Below, in pieces: positions 24,450-32,175 of a stretch of 64,000 nucleotides of DNA. The stretch spans positions 8,122,001 through 8,186,000 of the forward strand of contig NZ_QUMQ01000001.1 of NCBI RefSeq assembly GCF_003387075.1, read 5' to 3'. The notes beneath the pieces are model-generated. The model was not told the origin of the DNA. It saw only the letters and a program-made list of their open reading frames with translations, and ran no database searches. The stretch comes from Asanoa ferruginea. Lineage in GTDB: Bacteria; Actinomycetota; Actinomycetes; Mycobacteriales; Micromonosporaceae. How positions within the stretch are numbered: the first letter of the stretch is position 1; every line of letters starts with the position of its first letter. Made by a program: the position numbers and the translations under genes.

Positions 24450-24827
24450 ATGCCAGTCGACGAAGCGACCCGGACCGAGCAGATCCGGCTCACCCTGTTG
24501 GCCCGCTACGACGAGCTGACCGCGGAATACGAGGCCGAGCACGAGCGCGGCCAGGTGCTGCGGCTGGTCGAGGTCAGCGACTCGGCCGGCGACGACCAGG
24601 CCGACAGCGGCTCGAAGACCGCCGAACGCGACACCGCCGGCTCGGTGCTGCGCACGATCCTCGACCGGCGCGACCAATACGAGCACGCGCTCAACCGGCT
24701 CGCGGCCGGCGGCTACGGGTCCTGCGAGGGCTGCGCGGCCCCGATCCCGGTCGAGCGGCTGGAAATCTTCCCCGCGGCGACGACCTGCGTGGCCTGCAAG
24801 CAGACGCGGGAGCGGCGGGCCGCTTAG
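24450..24827 (+). CDS. TraR/DksA-type C4 zinc-finger protein
   Basis: A 125-residue DksA/TraR-like protein. An N-terminal coiled-coil-like helix pair (residues 5-85, with DSGSKTAERDTAGSVLRTILDRRDQYEHALNRL) precedes the zinc finger CEGC-x17-CVAC near the C-terminus. Such proteins reach into the secondary channel of RNA polymerase or bind other partners; actinobacterial versions are poorly characterised. GGAAGG lies eight bases before ATG 24450. A possible -35 box TTGACT is at about 24388. Confidence 0.88.
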   Translation: MPVDEATRTEQIRLTLLARYDELTAEYEAEHERGQVLRLVEVSDSAGDDQADSGSKTAERDTAGSVLRTILDRRDQYEHALNRLAAGGYGSCEGCAAPIPVERLEIFPAATTCVACKQTRERRAA

Positions 24828-24837
24828 GGTTTTGGTT

Positions 24838-25704
24838 GTGGGCGACATCAAGGTCGGCACCGCGTCGTGGACCGACAAGACGCTGCTCGCGTCGGGCTGG
24901 TATCCGCCCGACGCGGACACGCCCGAGAAGCGGCTGGCCTACTACGCCGGCCGGTTCCCGCTGGTCGAGGTCGACGCGACCTACTACGCGCCGCCGTCGG
25001 AGCAGACCGCCACGCTGTGGGCCGCCCGCACGCCGCCCGGGTTCACCTTCAACGTCAAGGCCTACAGCCTGCTGACCGGGCACCCGACGAAGGTCAGCTC
25101 GATCTTCAAGGACCTGCGGCCTGACACCGACAAAACGAACATCTACCCCAAAGACCTGCCGACGCAGGCGTACGAGGAGATCTGGACTCGTTTCCTGACC
25201 GCCCTCGACCCGCTCGTCGCGGCGGGCAAGCTCGGGGCGTTGCTGTTCCAGTTCCCGCCGTGGTTCGGCATCCGCCGGTCAAACAAGAACTTCCTCGTCG
25301 AGGTGCGCGACCGGGTCAAGCCGCTGCGGCCCGTGTTCGAGTTCCGCAACGCGTCGTGGTTCGAGGGCGACAACCATGCCGAGACGCTCGAGTTCCTGCG
25401 GCACCACCGGTTGCCCTACGTCGCGGTCGACATGCCACAGGGGCACCGCTCCTCGATCCCGCCGATCCTGGAGGCGACCGCGGAGCTGGCGGTGATGCGC
25501 TTCCACGGGCACAGTCTCAAGTGGACCAGCAAGAACATCTACGAGAAGTTCGGGTACGAGTATTCGGAGCGCGAGCTGAAGGCGTGGGCGCCGAAGCTGC
25601 GCAAGCTGGCCTCGACGGCCGACGAGACGCACGTGCTCATGAACAACTGCTACTCGGACTATGCGCAGCGCAACGCGCAGGGGTTGCTCGACCTGTTCGA
25701 CTAG
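24838..25704 (+). CDS. DUF72 family protein (second copy, different branch)
   Basis: A 288-residue DUF72 protein. It begins GDIKVGTASWTDKTLL and has VEVDATYYAPPSEQTA, FTFNVKAYSLLTGHPT, LLFQFPPWF, PVFEFRNASWF, VDMPQG and a closing VLMNNCYSDYAQRNAQGL, the conserved end of this branch. It is about 40 residues longer than the DUF72 protein at 19564 and not a close duplicate. I start at GTG 24838 with AGGG eight bases upstream. Function is unknown for the family. Its stop overlaps the leftward winged-helix gene by 4 bp. Confidence 0.93.
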   Translation: MGDIKVGTASWTDKTLLASGWYPPDADTPEKRLAYYAGRFPLVEVDATYYAPPSEQTATLWAARTPPGFTFNVKAYSLLTGHPTKVSSIFKDLRPDTDKTNIYPKDLPTQAYEEIWTRFLTALDPLVAAGKLGALLFQFPPWFGIRRSNKNFLVEVRDRVKPLRPVFEFRNASWFEGDNHAETLEFLRHHRLPYVAVDMPQGHRSSIPPILEATAELAVMRFHGHSLKWTSKNIYEKFGYEYSERELKAWAPKLRKLASTADETHVLMNNCYSDYAQRNAQGLLDLFD

Positions 25705-26117
25705 TCGTCGGCGCTGAGGGTGACGCCGGCGTCGTCGGCCAGGCGGTAGCCGACGCCGTAGATGGTGCGCACCACCGGCACGTCCAGCTTGGCCCGCAAC
25801 CGTCTGATGTGGACGTCGACGGTGCGCGGCCCGGCGATGTCGTAGCCCCAGACGTTGCGCAGCAGTTGGTCGCGGGTGAAGACCCGGCGCGGGTGGCGCG
25901 CGAAGAACACCAGGAGGTCGAACTCGAGCCGGGTCAGCGGCACCTCGCGGCCGTGCCGCACGACCTGGCGGGCGGCGACGTCGATGTCGACCTGCGTCTC
26001 GGCCTGTGTCCCGGCCCTCGTCTCGGCCCTCGTCTCGGCCCTCGTCTCGGCCCTCGTCTCGGCCTGGATGCGTTCGGGCGCGAAGGCGAACAGCGAGGTG
26101 TGTGCGGTGACGGTCAC
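25701..26117 (-). CDS. Stand-alone OmpR-type winged-helix regulator without receiver domain
   Basis: A 138-residue protein whose last 95 residues are a trans_reg_C winged helix (LTRLEFDLLVFFARHPRRVFTRDQLLRNVWGYD, then VDVHIRRLRAKL and IYGVGYRL). There is no response-regulator receiver. The N-terminal 45 residues contain four AETR units in a row encoded by a 12-bp tandem repeat (about 26000-26064). GTG 26117 follows GGGAGGA and overlaps the rhodanese gene stop by 4 bp, so it belongs to the cysteine dioxygenase operon and may regulate sulfur metabolism (inference). Confidence 0.85.
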   Translation of the reverse strand: MTVTAHTSLFAFAPERIQAETRAETRAETRAETRAGTQAETQVDIDVAARQVVRHGREVPLTRLEFDLLVFFARHPRRVFTRDQLLRNVWGYDIAGPRTVDVHIRRLRAKLDVPVVRTIYGVGYRLADDAGVTLSADD

Positions 26118-26560
26118 CGGTCCTCCCGGGGGGCGGGATGTGCGCCGACGAGTTGCGGTGCCTGGGTCACGCCTGGCTGGAGCACCGGCAGGCCGGCCGC
26201 GAGCCAGGCGATGAAGCCGCCGGCCAGGTCGGTGGCCCGGTGCAGGCCGAGGTCCTGAAGCGAGGCGGCGGCCAGCGACGAGGCGTAGCCCTGCTGGCAG
26301 AACAGGATGTAGTGGGTGTCGTAGGAGTCGGCGAACGGCAGCCGGGCGTCGCTGCGCGGGTCGAGCCGCCACTCCAGCACGTTGCGGTCGATGATCACAG
26401 CACCGGGGATCGTGCCGGTGGCCTCGCGCTGGCCGATCGGCCGCGTGTCGATCAGCACCGCGCCGCCCTCACGCTCGGCGATGTGGGCGGGCTCAGGGTC
26501 GAGCCGCACCAGCCGCTTCCGCGCCGCTTCCAGAACCTCGTCGATCGAACGGCTCACCAC
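26114..26560 (-). CDS. Rhodanese-domain sulfurtransferase-like protein
   Basis: A 148-residue single-domain rhodanese. The fold markers GAVLIDTRPIGQREATGTIPGAVIIDR and DLAGGFIAWLAAGLPV are present, and the active-site loop is CQQGYASS, with the catalytic cysteine in FCQQGY. It probably moves sulfane sulfur produced in cysteine breakdown. It overlaps the cysteine dioxygenase gene (GTG 26560 or 26557; stop of the dioxygenase at 26554) and the winged-helix gene, so the three form one translationally coupled operon. Confidence 0.9.
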   Translation of the reverse strand: MVSRSIDEVLEAARKRLVRLDPEPAHIAEREGGAVLIDTRPIGQREATGTIPGAVIIDRNVLEWRLDPRSDARLPFADSYDTHYILFCQQGYASSLAAASLQDLGLHRATDLAGGFIAWLAAGLPVLQPGVTQAPQLVGAHPAPREDR

Positions 26561-27006
26561 GCCACCCCCGCACGCGCCACTTCGGCGACCCGGAGGACGC
26601 CGTCGGTCAGGTCATACCGGGTCATGCTACGCAATTCCGGCGCGTAGCAGTGCACGCTGATAGCCGGGTCGGGGCCGAGGTTGCTGACCCGGTGCACGTA
26701 GCGCGGGCCGAACCGGCGCCCGGCGCCGGCCGGCAGCGGGCGGGCCTTCAACGCGCCGCCCCGGCTGACCGTCTCCTCGGTCAGGGTGCCGGAGACGACG
26801 GTGAAGCCGCCGCTGGCACCGCCGTGGTCGTGCAGGTCGGTGTGCTGGCCGGGCAGCCAGGTGAGCACCCAGACCTCGTGGTCGGGCGTGGCCGCGATCC
26901 GGTGGTACCACCGCTCGACGGGGTCGAATCGGGGCGCGACCGGCCAGCCGGCCGGGTCGCCCGCGTATTGCCGGGCGACGCTGAGCAGGTCAGATGACAG
27001 GAACAT
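26554..27006 (-). CDS. Cysteine dioxygenase type I
   Basis: A 150-residue cupin that oxidises cysteine to cysteine sulfinate with iron and O2. The three-histidine iron site is visible as H59 and H61 in DLHDHGG and H105 in YVHRVSN; the second-shell histidine and tyrosine appear in SVHCYAPELR. The length is short, as for other actinobacterial members. The start ATG 27006 has only CAGGA close upstream. A promoter region with repeated CCTACTAA-type motifs lies immediately before it. Confidence 0.9.
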   Translation of the reverse strand: MFLSSDLLSVARQYAGDPAGWPVAPRFDPVERWYHRIAATPDHEVWVLTWLPGQHTDLHDHGGASGGFTVVSGTLTEETVSRGGALKARPLPAGAGRRFGPRYVHRVSNLGPDPAISVHCYAPELRSMTRYDLTDGVLRVAEVARAGVAW

Positions 27007-27020
27007 GGTCCTGAGATTAG

Positions 27021-27046
27021 CCTACTAATCCTACTGACTTAGTAGG
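27021..27046. promoter_or_regulatory. CCTACTAA motif cluster before the cysteine dioxygenase gene
   Basis: CCTACTAA (27021-27028), CCTACTGA (27030-27037) and the inverted TTAGTAGG (27039-27046) lie within 26 bp, 15 bp ahead of the cysteine dioxygenase start. The first and last are exact reverse complements. An operator overlapping the promoter is the simplest reading. No regulator can be named; the winged-helix gene of the same operon and the GntR gene at 27074-27316 are candidates. Confidence 0.5.
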
Positions 27047-27073
27047 AGGTCCCGACATGTGGGACGCCGGTGA

Positions 27074-27316
27074 TCAGCGGACGTACCGCCCCTTCCCCGG
27101 CACGCCGCGGATGAGCTGACGATCCTCCAGCGTCGTGGTGACGCGGTGGATCGTGGAGATGCTCACGGCGTATTCGGCGGCTAGTCGGACGGTGGACGGC
27201 AGCTTCTCGCCGGGCGCCAGGTCGCCGGATCCGATCCGGCGGACCAGGTCGTCGAGCACGCGGCGGTATTCGGTCGTGGGTTCCACGGTGGAGTCGCTCG
27301 CTTTCCAGTTGGCCAC
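27074..27316 (-). CDS. Short GntR-type winged-helix regulator
   Basis: An 80-residue protein consisting of a GntR DNA-binding domain and nothing else: YRRVLDDLVRRIGSGDLAPGEKLPSTVRLAAEYAVSISTIHRVTTTLEDRQLIRGVPGKGRYV. No effector domain follows. Single-domain GntR proteins of this size are common in actinobacteria, often encoded beside transfer or housekeeping genes. The GTG start at 27316 has no strong ribosome site. The AT-richer DNA upstream carries direct repeats that could be its own operator. Confidence 0.82.
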   Translation of the reverse strand: MANWKASDSTVEPTTEYRRVLDDLVRRIGSGDLAPGEKLPSTVRLAAEYAVSISTIHRVTTTLEDRQLIRGVPGKGRYVR

Positions 27317-27350
27317 CGCGAGTCCACCACACCCACCCTTGTCATGTCAT

Positions 27351-27399
27351 CTTGTTGCAACAAGTTGAGATTGCACATTGACCAGCTGCAACCAGTTGG
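27351..27399. promoter_or_regulatory. Putative operator repeats upstream of the short GntR gene
   Basis: CTTGTTGCAACAAG (27351-27364) is a perfect 14-bp palindrome. Its right part TTGCAACAAGTTGA (27355-27368) recurs as CTGCAACCAGTTGG (27386-27399), 31 bp away, about three helical turns. The stretch is visibly less GC-rich than its surroundings and starts 35 bp upstream of the regulator's GTG. This is a typical picture for an autoregulated GntR gene. Confidence 0.55.
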
Positions 27400-27497
27400 A
27401 ATAGGTTGACTCCTGGAACGCGACGGTTCACTTCCGGTTGGCGCCTTTTGTGACCGACCCGCGTCCACGGGCGGGGGCACGCCGGCTGGGCAGCGCG

Positions 27498-27569
27498 GCG
27501 ACCCCCGCCCCCTGCCGGCCGGCGACCCCCGCCCCCTGCCGGCCGGCGACCCCCGACGCCGGCCGGCAG
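27498..27569. repeat. 24-bp tandem repeat, about three copies
   Basis: The unit GCGACCCCCGCCCCCTGCCG plus GCCG begins at 27498 and 27522, with a partial, altered third copy from 27546. It is non-coding as far as can be seen; it lies between the GntR operator region and the M23 peptidase gene, about 45 bp before the latter's start. The CCGGCCGGC junctions are self-complementary. Confidence 0.7.
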
Positions 27570-27611
27570 GCTGCCAGGATGCCGCGGCACCGGTGATGCG
27601 ATCCTGCGCCG

Positions 27612-28949
27612 ATGGTGCCTGAGCCAGAGTTCCGCGAGCGGCTGACCAGACCGCTCCCCGAGCCGGAGTTCGACGAACGGCTGAACCCAGTGCCCCCTGA
27701 GCCGCAGTTCAACGAACGGCTGAACCCAGTGCCCCCTGAGCCGCAGTTCAACGAACGGCTGAACCCAGTGCCCCCTGAGCCGCAGTTCAACGAACGGCCA
27801 GGCCGAGTGCCCCCTGAGCCGCAGTTCAACGAACGGCCAGGCCGAGTGCCCCCTGAGCCGGAGTTCGGCGAGCTGCTGACCAGACTGCTGTTGGGCGGTC
27901 CGGCGGCCGACTGCCCGCTGCTCGCGCCGGCCCTCCGCGAGCCGGCCGCAGCCGGCCGGATCGACGCGGTGACCAGGCTCGGTGAGCCGTTGTCCTTAGT
28001 GGCGCAGGGCGCCGGCCGCGTCGAGGTCACCGTCGGCGGCACCCGCTACGGCGTGTTCTATTCGCGCAACGCCGACGGCCTCGCCGACCGGGTGGAGATC
28101 TACCCCCTGGTCCCGGTGCGCTCCGCTCCCCGGCTCCTGCGCGGTCCGGTCTTCCGCGGCGTGCTGCTCGCCGTGCCGGTCTATCTCGCCGTCGTTATCG
28201 CCCTCTCGCCGTCCACTCTCGCCCGCGCGGCCTGGACTGTGGCCGGGCTGGCGTTCCTCCGCGGGCAGTGGACGAACCATCGCTGGGACCTGACCGGCGT
28301 GCGGCTGCGGCCATGGTGGGCAGGCTTGTCAGCAGCGGCGCTGGCGGCCGGCTGGCTCGGCACGGGCACGGCCTCCTTCGGCCACCTGGATCTGCTGGTC
28401 GCCGCCGTCATCGTGGCCGCCGCCCTGCCGGCCACGCTGGCGGGCCGCGCACCGGACATACCGCCGCTGTCGGTGGCGCATCCGCTCGGCCCTGGCCACG
28501 GCGGCTACGTGCTCCAGGGTGGCGCGTCCCGCTGGCTCAACCACCACCACGTGCACCCACAACAGCGTTGGGCGGTGGACCTGCTTCCGGTGTCCGGGAC
28601 CCTATGGCGCAACTCCGGCCGGGCACCGGTCGTCGCGCCGGTGTCGGGCACGGTCGTCCGGGCCGTCGACGGCTACCCGGACGGTCCGGCGGTGGCGCCG
28701 CCCTACGGCAACCATGTGGTCATCGGCGGCGCGACGCGGCTCTTCCTCTGCCATCTCGCCGAGGGGTCGGTCGCGGTCCAGGAAGGCCAGACGGTGTCGG
28801 CCGGCGAGGTCGTCGGCCTCGTCGGCAATTCGGGTCGCTCCACCGAGCCCCACCTTCACCTGCACGCGGTGGGCCCGGACGGCGCCGCTGTTCCGCTACT
28901 CATCGAGGGCAGCGTCCCTTGGCGGGGCCGCCTGCTGGTCCACCGGTAG
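27612..28949 (+). CDS. M23-family metallopeptidase with an N-terminal 13-residue repeat array
   Basis: A 445-residue membrane protein. Residues 3-93 are seven 13-residue units of the form PEPQFNERLNPVP (39 bp each). Four or so hydrophobic segments follow (for example GVLLAVPVYLAVVIAL and LLVAAVIVAAALPATL). The C-terminal LytM/M23 domain has the zinc ligands in HPQQRWAVD and the HLHLH motif in EPHLHLHAVG, so a peptidoglycan endopeptidase activity is possible. No ribosome site precedes ATG 27612; because each unit contains an in-frame GTG, a start inside the repeats cannot be excluded. Confidence 0.82.
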   Translation: MVPEPEFRERLTRPLPEPEFDERLNPVPPEPQFNERLNPVPPEPQFNERLNPVPPEPQFNERPGRVPPEPQFNERPGRVPPEPEFGELLTRLLLGGPAADCPLLAPALREPAAAGRIDAVTRLGEPLSLVAQGAGRVEVTVGGTRYGVFYSRNADGLADRVEIYPLVPVRSAPRLLRGPVFRGVLLAVPVYLAVVIALSPSTLARAAWTVAGLAFLRGQWTNHRWDLTGVRLRPWWAGLSAAALAAGWLGTGTASFGHLDLLVAAVIVAAALPATLAGRAPDIPPLSVAHPLGPGHGGYVLQGGASRWLNHHHVHPQQRWAVDLLPVSGTLWRNSGRAPVVAPVSGTVVRAVDGYPDGPAVAPPYGNHVVIGGATRLFLCHLAEGSVAVQEGQTVSAGEVVGLVGNSGRSTEPHLHLHAVGPDGAAVPLLIEGSVPWRGRLLVHR

Positions 28950-29021
28950 TAATCGGGGGGCGCCCATTCGTCGTGTCTGTGTGCGGTGCCCGCCGGGGGT
29001 GCCGCGGCGGGAGGACGAGAC

Positions 29022-30197
29022 ATGGCCGCACGGGCGCGCTGGGCGATCACCGCGGTATTCGCCGTCAACGGGTCACTGATCGCCACGATGGCGGCACGGA
29101 CGCCGTCGCTCAAAGTTGACCTGGGGCTCTCCCCCGGACAGCTCGGCCTGGTCACGGCCGCCTTCGGGGTCGCCGCCGTCGGCGCCATGCAGGGCGCCGG
29201 TGCGCTCGCGGGCCGGTTCGGCAGCCGCTGGGTGGTGCGCTCCGCCGTGACCGCATTGCCGATCGCCCTGGTCGGCACCGCTCTGGCCCGCGAACTGCTG
29301 AGCCTCCTCGCGGTGCACCTGCTGTTCGGCGCTGTGCACGGGCTGCTCGACGTGACGATGAACGCGCACGCGGTCGCGGTCGAGCGGGCGCTGGGCCGGT
29401 CGATCCTCAACGGGTGCCACGCCGCCTGGAGCATCGGCGCGGTCGGTGGGTCGCTGGTCGCCTCCGGTGCCGCGCAGTTCGGGCTCTCCCGCGCCGTGCA
29501 CTACGGCGTGCTCGCGGTGGTGCTCGTCCCGGTCGCCGCCGCCTGGACAAACCGGCTTCTGCCGGCGGCGACCGACCGCGGCTCGGTCGTGCGCGCCGAG
29601 CGGGCGCGCTGGAGCCGGCCGCTGGTCGTGCTCGGCGCCATGGGCGCGACCGTGCTCACCGTCGAGGCGGCCGTGGCCAACTGGAGCGGGATCTTCCTGC
29701 ACGAGCGGCTGACCGCCCCACTGGGCGTGGCCGCCCTCGGGTACGTCGCGTTCACCGCCTGCCAGACCGCCGGCCGGCTCGTCGGCGATCGTCTGCTCGC
29801 GCGGCGGACGGCGCACGAACTGCTCCGGGTCGGCACCCTTACCGCCGCTGGCGGGCTGGTCGTCGTCGTGGCCAGCCCGTGGCCGGCGGTGGCGATCGCG
29901 GGCTTCGCCCTCATCGGGATCGGCCTCGCGACTCCCCTGCCCGTGCTCTTCGGCGCCGCCGGGCATCTGGGTGCGGCCACCACCGGCGCGGCTGGCACCG
30001 TGGCCCGGTTCAGCACGATGACCTACACCGGGATCCTGCTCGCCCCGCCGGTCATCGGCGCCGTCGCCGGGCTGATCGGCCTGACCTGGACCCTCGCGGC
30101 CTTGGCACCGCTGCTGGCCTCCGTCGCGGTGGTGAACCTGCGCGGGTTGACCGAGGCCGCGCCGACCGGGTCTCCGGCGGAGCCGGTCAGGGCCTAG
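29022..30197 (+). CDS. Major facilitator superfamily transporter
   Basis: A 391-residue MFS protein with about twelve hydrophobic segments. The conserved loop after helix 2 appears as GALAGRFGSRWVVRSA, and the set LSPGQLGLVTAAFGVAAVGAM is typical of drug- or sugar-type exporters of the Mdr/FucP-like group. ATG 29022 follows GGGAGG (29010-29014). The gene ends at TAG 30195-30197, but the same frame continues for 115 repeat codons to TAA 30543-30545. Substrate is unknown. Confidence 0.88.
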   Translation: MAARARWAITAVFAVNGSLIATMAARTPSLKVDLGLSPGQLGLVTAAFGVAAVGAMQGAGALAGRFGSRWVVRSAVTALPIALVGTALARELLSLLAVHLLFGAVHGLLDVTMNAHAVAVERALGRSILNGCHAAWSIGAVGGSLVASGAAQFGLSRAVHYGVLAVVLVPVAAAWTNRLLPAATDRGSVVRAERARWSRPLVVLGAMGATVLTVEAAVANWSGIFLHERLTAPLGVAALGYVAFTACQTAGRLVGDRLLARRTAHELLRVGTLTAAGGLVVVVASPWPAVAIAGFALIGIGLATPLPVLFGAAGHLGAATTGAAGTVARFSTMTYTGILLAPPVIGAVAGLIGLTWTLAALAPLLASVAVVNLRGLTEAAPTGSPAEPVRA

Positions 30198-30545
30198 GCG
30201 GCGGCGAACCTGGACGGACCGACCACGGCCGCGCCAAACGCGCCGCCGCCACAGCCAGTCAGAGCCAAGGCGGCCAACCTGGACGGACCGACCACGGCCG
30301 CGCCAAACGCGTCGCCGCCACAGCCAGTCAGAGCCAAGGCGGCCAACCTGGACGGACCGACCACGGCCGCGCCAAACGCGTCGCCGCCACAGCCAGTCAG
30401 GACCAAGGCGGCCAACCTGGACGGACCGACCACGGCCGCGCCAAACGCGTCGCCGCCACAGCCAGTCAGGACCAAGGCGGCCAACCTGGACGGGCTGACC
30501 ACGGCCGCGCCAAGCGCGTCGCCGCCGCAACCAGTCAGGGCCTAA
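30198..30545 (+). repeat. 69-bp tandem repeat, five copies, in frame with the MFS gene
   Basis: GGACGG marks the unit at 30212, 30281, 30350, 30419 and 30488, a strict 69-bp period (23 codons). In the MFS frame each unit reads AANLDGPTTAAPNAS then PPQPVRAK or PPQPVRTK, the same PVRA that ends the MFS protein. The stop TAG at 30195-30197 corresponds to AAG in the internal copies, and a TAA ends the array. The region is open across its length and looks like repeated duplication of the gene's own 3' end. Open reading on the minus strand through it is a by-product of the 3n period. Confidence 0.9.
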
Positions 30546-30599
30546 GCGGCGGCCGCGGGTCGACCACGGCCGCACCAGGTGACTCGGCGGCGGAGAAGG

Positions 30600-32087
30600 T
30601 CAGGACTTGGGGGGCGGTGGTGGCGCCAGCGCCGCGACCGGATCCAGGTCGCGGTTGAGCGCGTCGTAGCCGGACTGGGTCAGCCGGCCCTCCCGGCGGA
30701 GGTCGGTGAGCTTGGTGCGCAGGTCCTTGACCTTCTTGGGGAGATCTTTGTCGTCGTCGGCGCCGAGCCGTTTGGCGATGTCGTCGACCCGCTTGTGGAG
30801 ATCGGTCGCGGTGGCCGCGGTCAGTGCCCCGGCCGCCACCTGCTCCTCGATGGACAATCGCAGCCTGGCGATGGGGTCCGTCGGTCGGGTCCGCGTCGGA
30901 CGTGCGGACGGCGACGTCGGGACGGCGCTCGGCGACGTGCTGGTGCGCGTCGGCTGAACGGCCGGAGCGCGGGTCGGCCGCGCTGTCGCCGCCGACGGCG
31001 GCGGTGGCGCCGACGCCGATCCCGCTGACGGCGACGCGGCGGTGACCACGACGGGCGGGCCTTCCCGGGTCGCGAGGAACGACGTCACGATGATCGCGAC
31101 CAGAGCGGCCGAACCGCACCCGGCCAAACCCCAGAGCCACCACCGACGGCGGTCCTCGCCCGGAGGCGGCGACGACGACGGCCCCGATAGCGACGGCGAC
31201 GACGGCCGCGATGACGGCAAAGACAGCGGCGAAGCGAGCGGTAGCGGCACGGCCCCAGCCGCGTCGTCGCGCAACGCCGCCAGCCGGACGGCCACGGCCC
31301 CGGCGTCGCCGGGCCGATCGTCCGGAGACTTCGCCAGCAGCTCATCGACCAGCGCCGCCAACGCCGCCGGCACATCGGGCCGCGCCGTGCGCAGATCCGG
31401 CGGCGCCGCGGTGACGTGCTGGTGCACCACGGCCAGCGGGCTCTCCCCGACGAACGGCGGCCTGCCGGTCAGCATCGCGTAGATCGTGCAGCCCAACCCG
31501 TAGAGATCCGCACGGGCGTCGACCGACCCTCCGTTGATCTGCTCCGGCGCCATGTAGCTGGTGGAGCCCATCGCGACCGCCGTGCCGGTCAATCGGGCCT
31601 GGCCGGCCGCCTGCGCGAGGCGGGCGATGCCGAAGTCACAGACCTTGACCACCCCGGCGGGCGTACGAATGAGGTTGGCCGGCTTGATGTCGCGATGGAT
31701 CACCCCGGCCGCGTGTGCCGCCGCCAGGCCGTGACAGGCCTGCGTCGCGATGTCCAGCGTCTCGCCCACCGGGAGTGGGCCGTCGCCGATCACCGTGGCC
31801 AGGCTGCTGCCGTCGACCAGTTCCATCACCAGGAACGAGTCGTCGCCGTCGGTGCCGACGTCGTAGATGGCCACGATGTTGGGGTGGTTGAGCCGCGCGA
31901 CCGTGCGGGCCTCGCGGTCGAAGCGGGCGACCACGGTCGGGTCCGCCAGCACCTCCCCGGCCACCAGCTTGACCGCGACCGCGCGACCGAGCCGCAGGTC
32001 GCGAGCGCGCCAGACGACACCCATCCCGCCCTTGGCCACCACCTCCGCGATCTCGTAGCGGTCAGCCAGCCGACGCCCTGTCACCAT
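30600..32087 (-). CDS. PknB-type Ser/Thr protein kinase, single-pass membrane
   Basis: A 495-residue eukaryotic-like kinase. The kinase domain occupies about residues 10-270: glycine loop VAKGGMGVVW, lysine in VAVKLV, catalytic HRDIKPANLI, DFG in VCDFGIAR, APE in YMAPEQ. A low-complexity Ser/Pro region leads to one TM helix (WWLWGLAGCGSAALVAIIVTSF). The extracellular part is Pro/Ser/Thr-rich, then helical (EEQVAAGALTAATATDLHKRV and LPKKVKDLRTKLTDL), without PASTA repeats. It probably senses an envelope signal. It is a monocistronic leftward gene. Confidence 0.93.
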   Translation of the reverse strand: MVTGRRLADRYEIAEVVAKGGMGVVWRARDLRLGRAVAVKLVAGEVLADPTVVARFDREARTVARLNHPNIVAIYDVGTDGDDSFLVMELVDGSSLATVIGDGPLPVGETLDIATQACHGLAAAHAAGVIHRDIKPANLIRTPAGVVKVCDFGIARLAQAAGQARLTGTAVAMGSTSYMAPEQINGGSVDARADLYGLGCTIYAMLTGRPPFVGESPLAVVHQHVTAAPPDLRTARPDVPAALAALVDELLAKSPDDRPGDAGAVAVRLAALRDDAAGAVPLPLASPLSLPSSRPSSPSLSGPSSSPPPGEDRRRWWLWGLAGCGSAALVAIIVTSFLATREGPPVVVTAASPSAGSASAPPPPSAATARPTRAPAVQPTRTSTSPSAVPTSPSARPTRTRPTDPIARLRLSIEEQVAAGALTAATATDLHKRVDDIAKRLGADDDKDLPKKVKDLRTKLTDLRREGRLTQSGYDALNRDLDPVAALAPPPPPKS

Positions 32088-32100
32088 CCGCTTCCCATCC

Positions 32101-32147
32101 GCGAGCTGAACTCATAGTTGCCAATCCGCAACCATAGTTCAGCTCGC
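32101..32147 (-). terminator. Hairpin terminator of the NMT1/hydantoinase operon
   Basis: GCGAGCTGAACT (32101-32112) and AGTTCAGCTCGC (32136-32147) are exact 12-bp reverse complements, and the pairing continues with a bulge through ATAGTTGC. It lies just beyond the stop of the last operon gene (32176) and before the kinase gene start (32087), so it probably separates the two transcription units. The AT-rich centre contrasts with the flanks. Confidence 0.65.
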
Positions 32148-32175
32148 GGGGGACAGCATTCCGAGGCGAAAGTTG

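Noticed and set aside
26000-26064. Separate coding or regulatory feature in the 12-bp repeat
   Set aside because: The repeat is fully explained as four AETR codon units inside the winged-helix gene.
27428-28042. Minus-strand frame over the M23 N-terminal repeats
   Set aside because: Serine/glycine-rich shadow of the 39-bp repeats; the plus-strand frame continues into a recognisable M23 domain.
30194-30502. Minus-strand repeat protein (PSRLAALVLTGCGG units)
   Set aside because: Any strand stays open across a 69-bp period; no start signal, and the plus-strand phase matches the end of the MFS gene.
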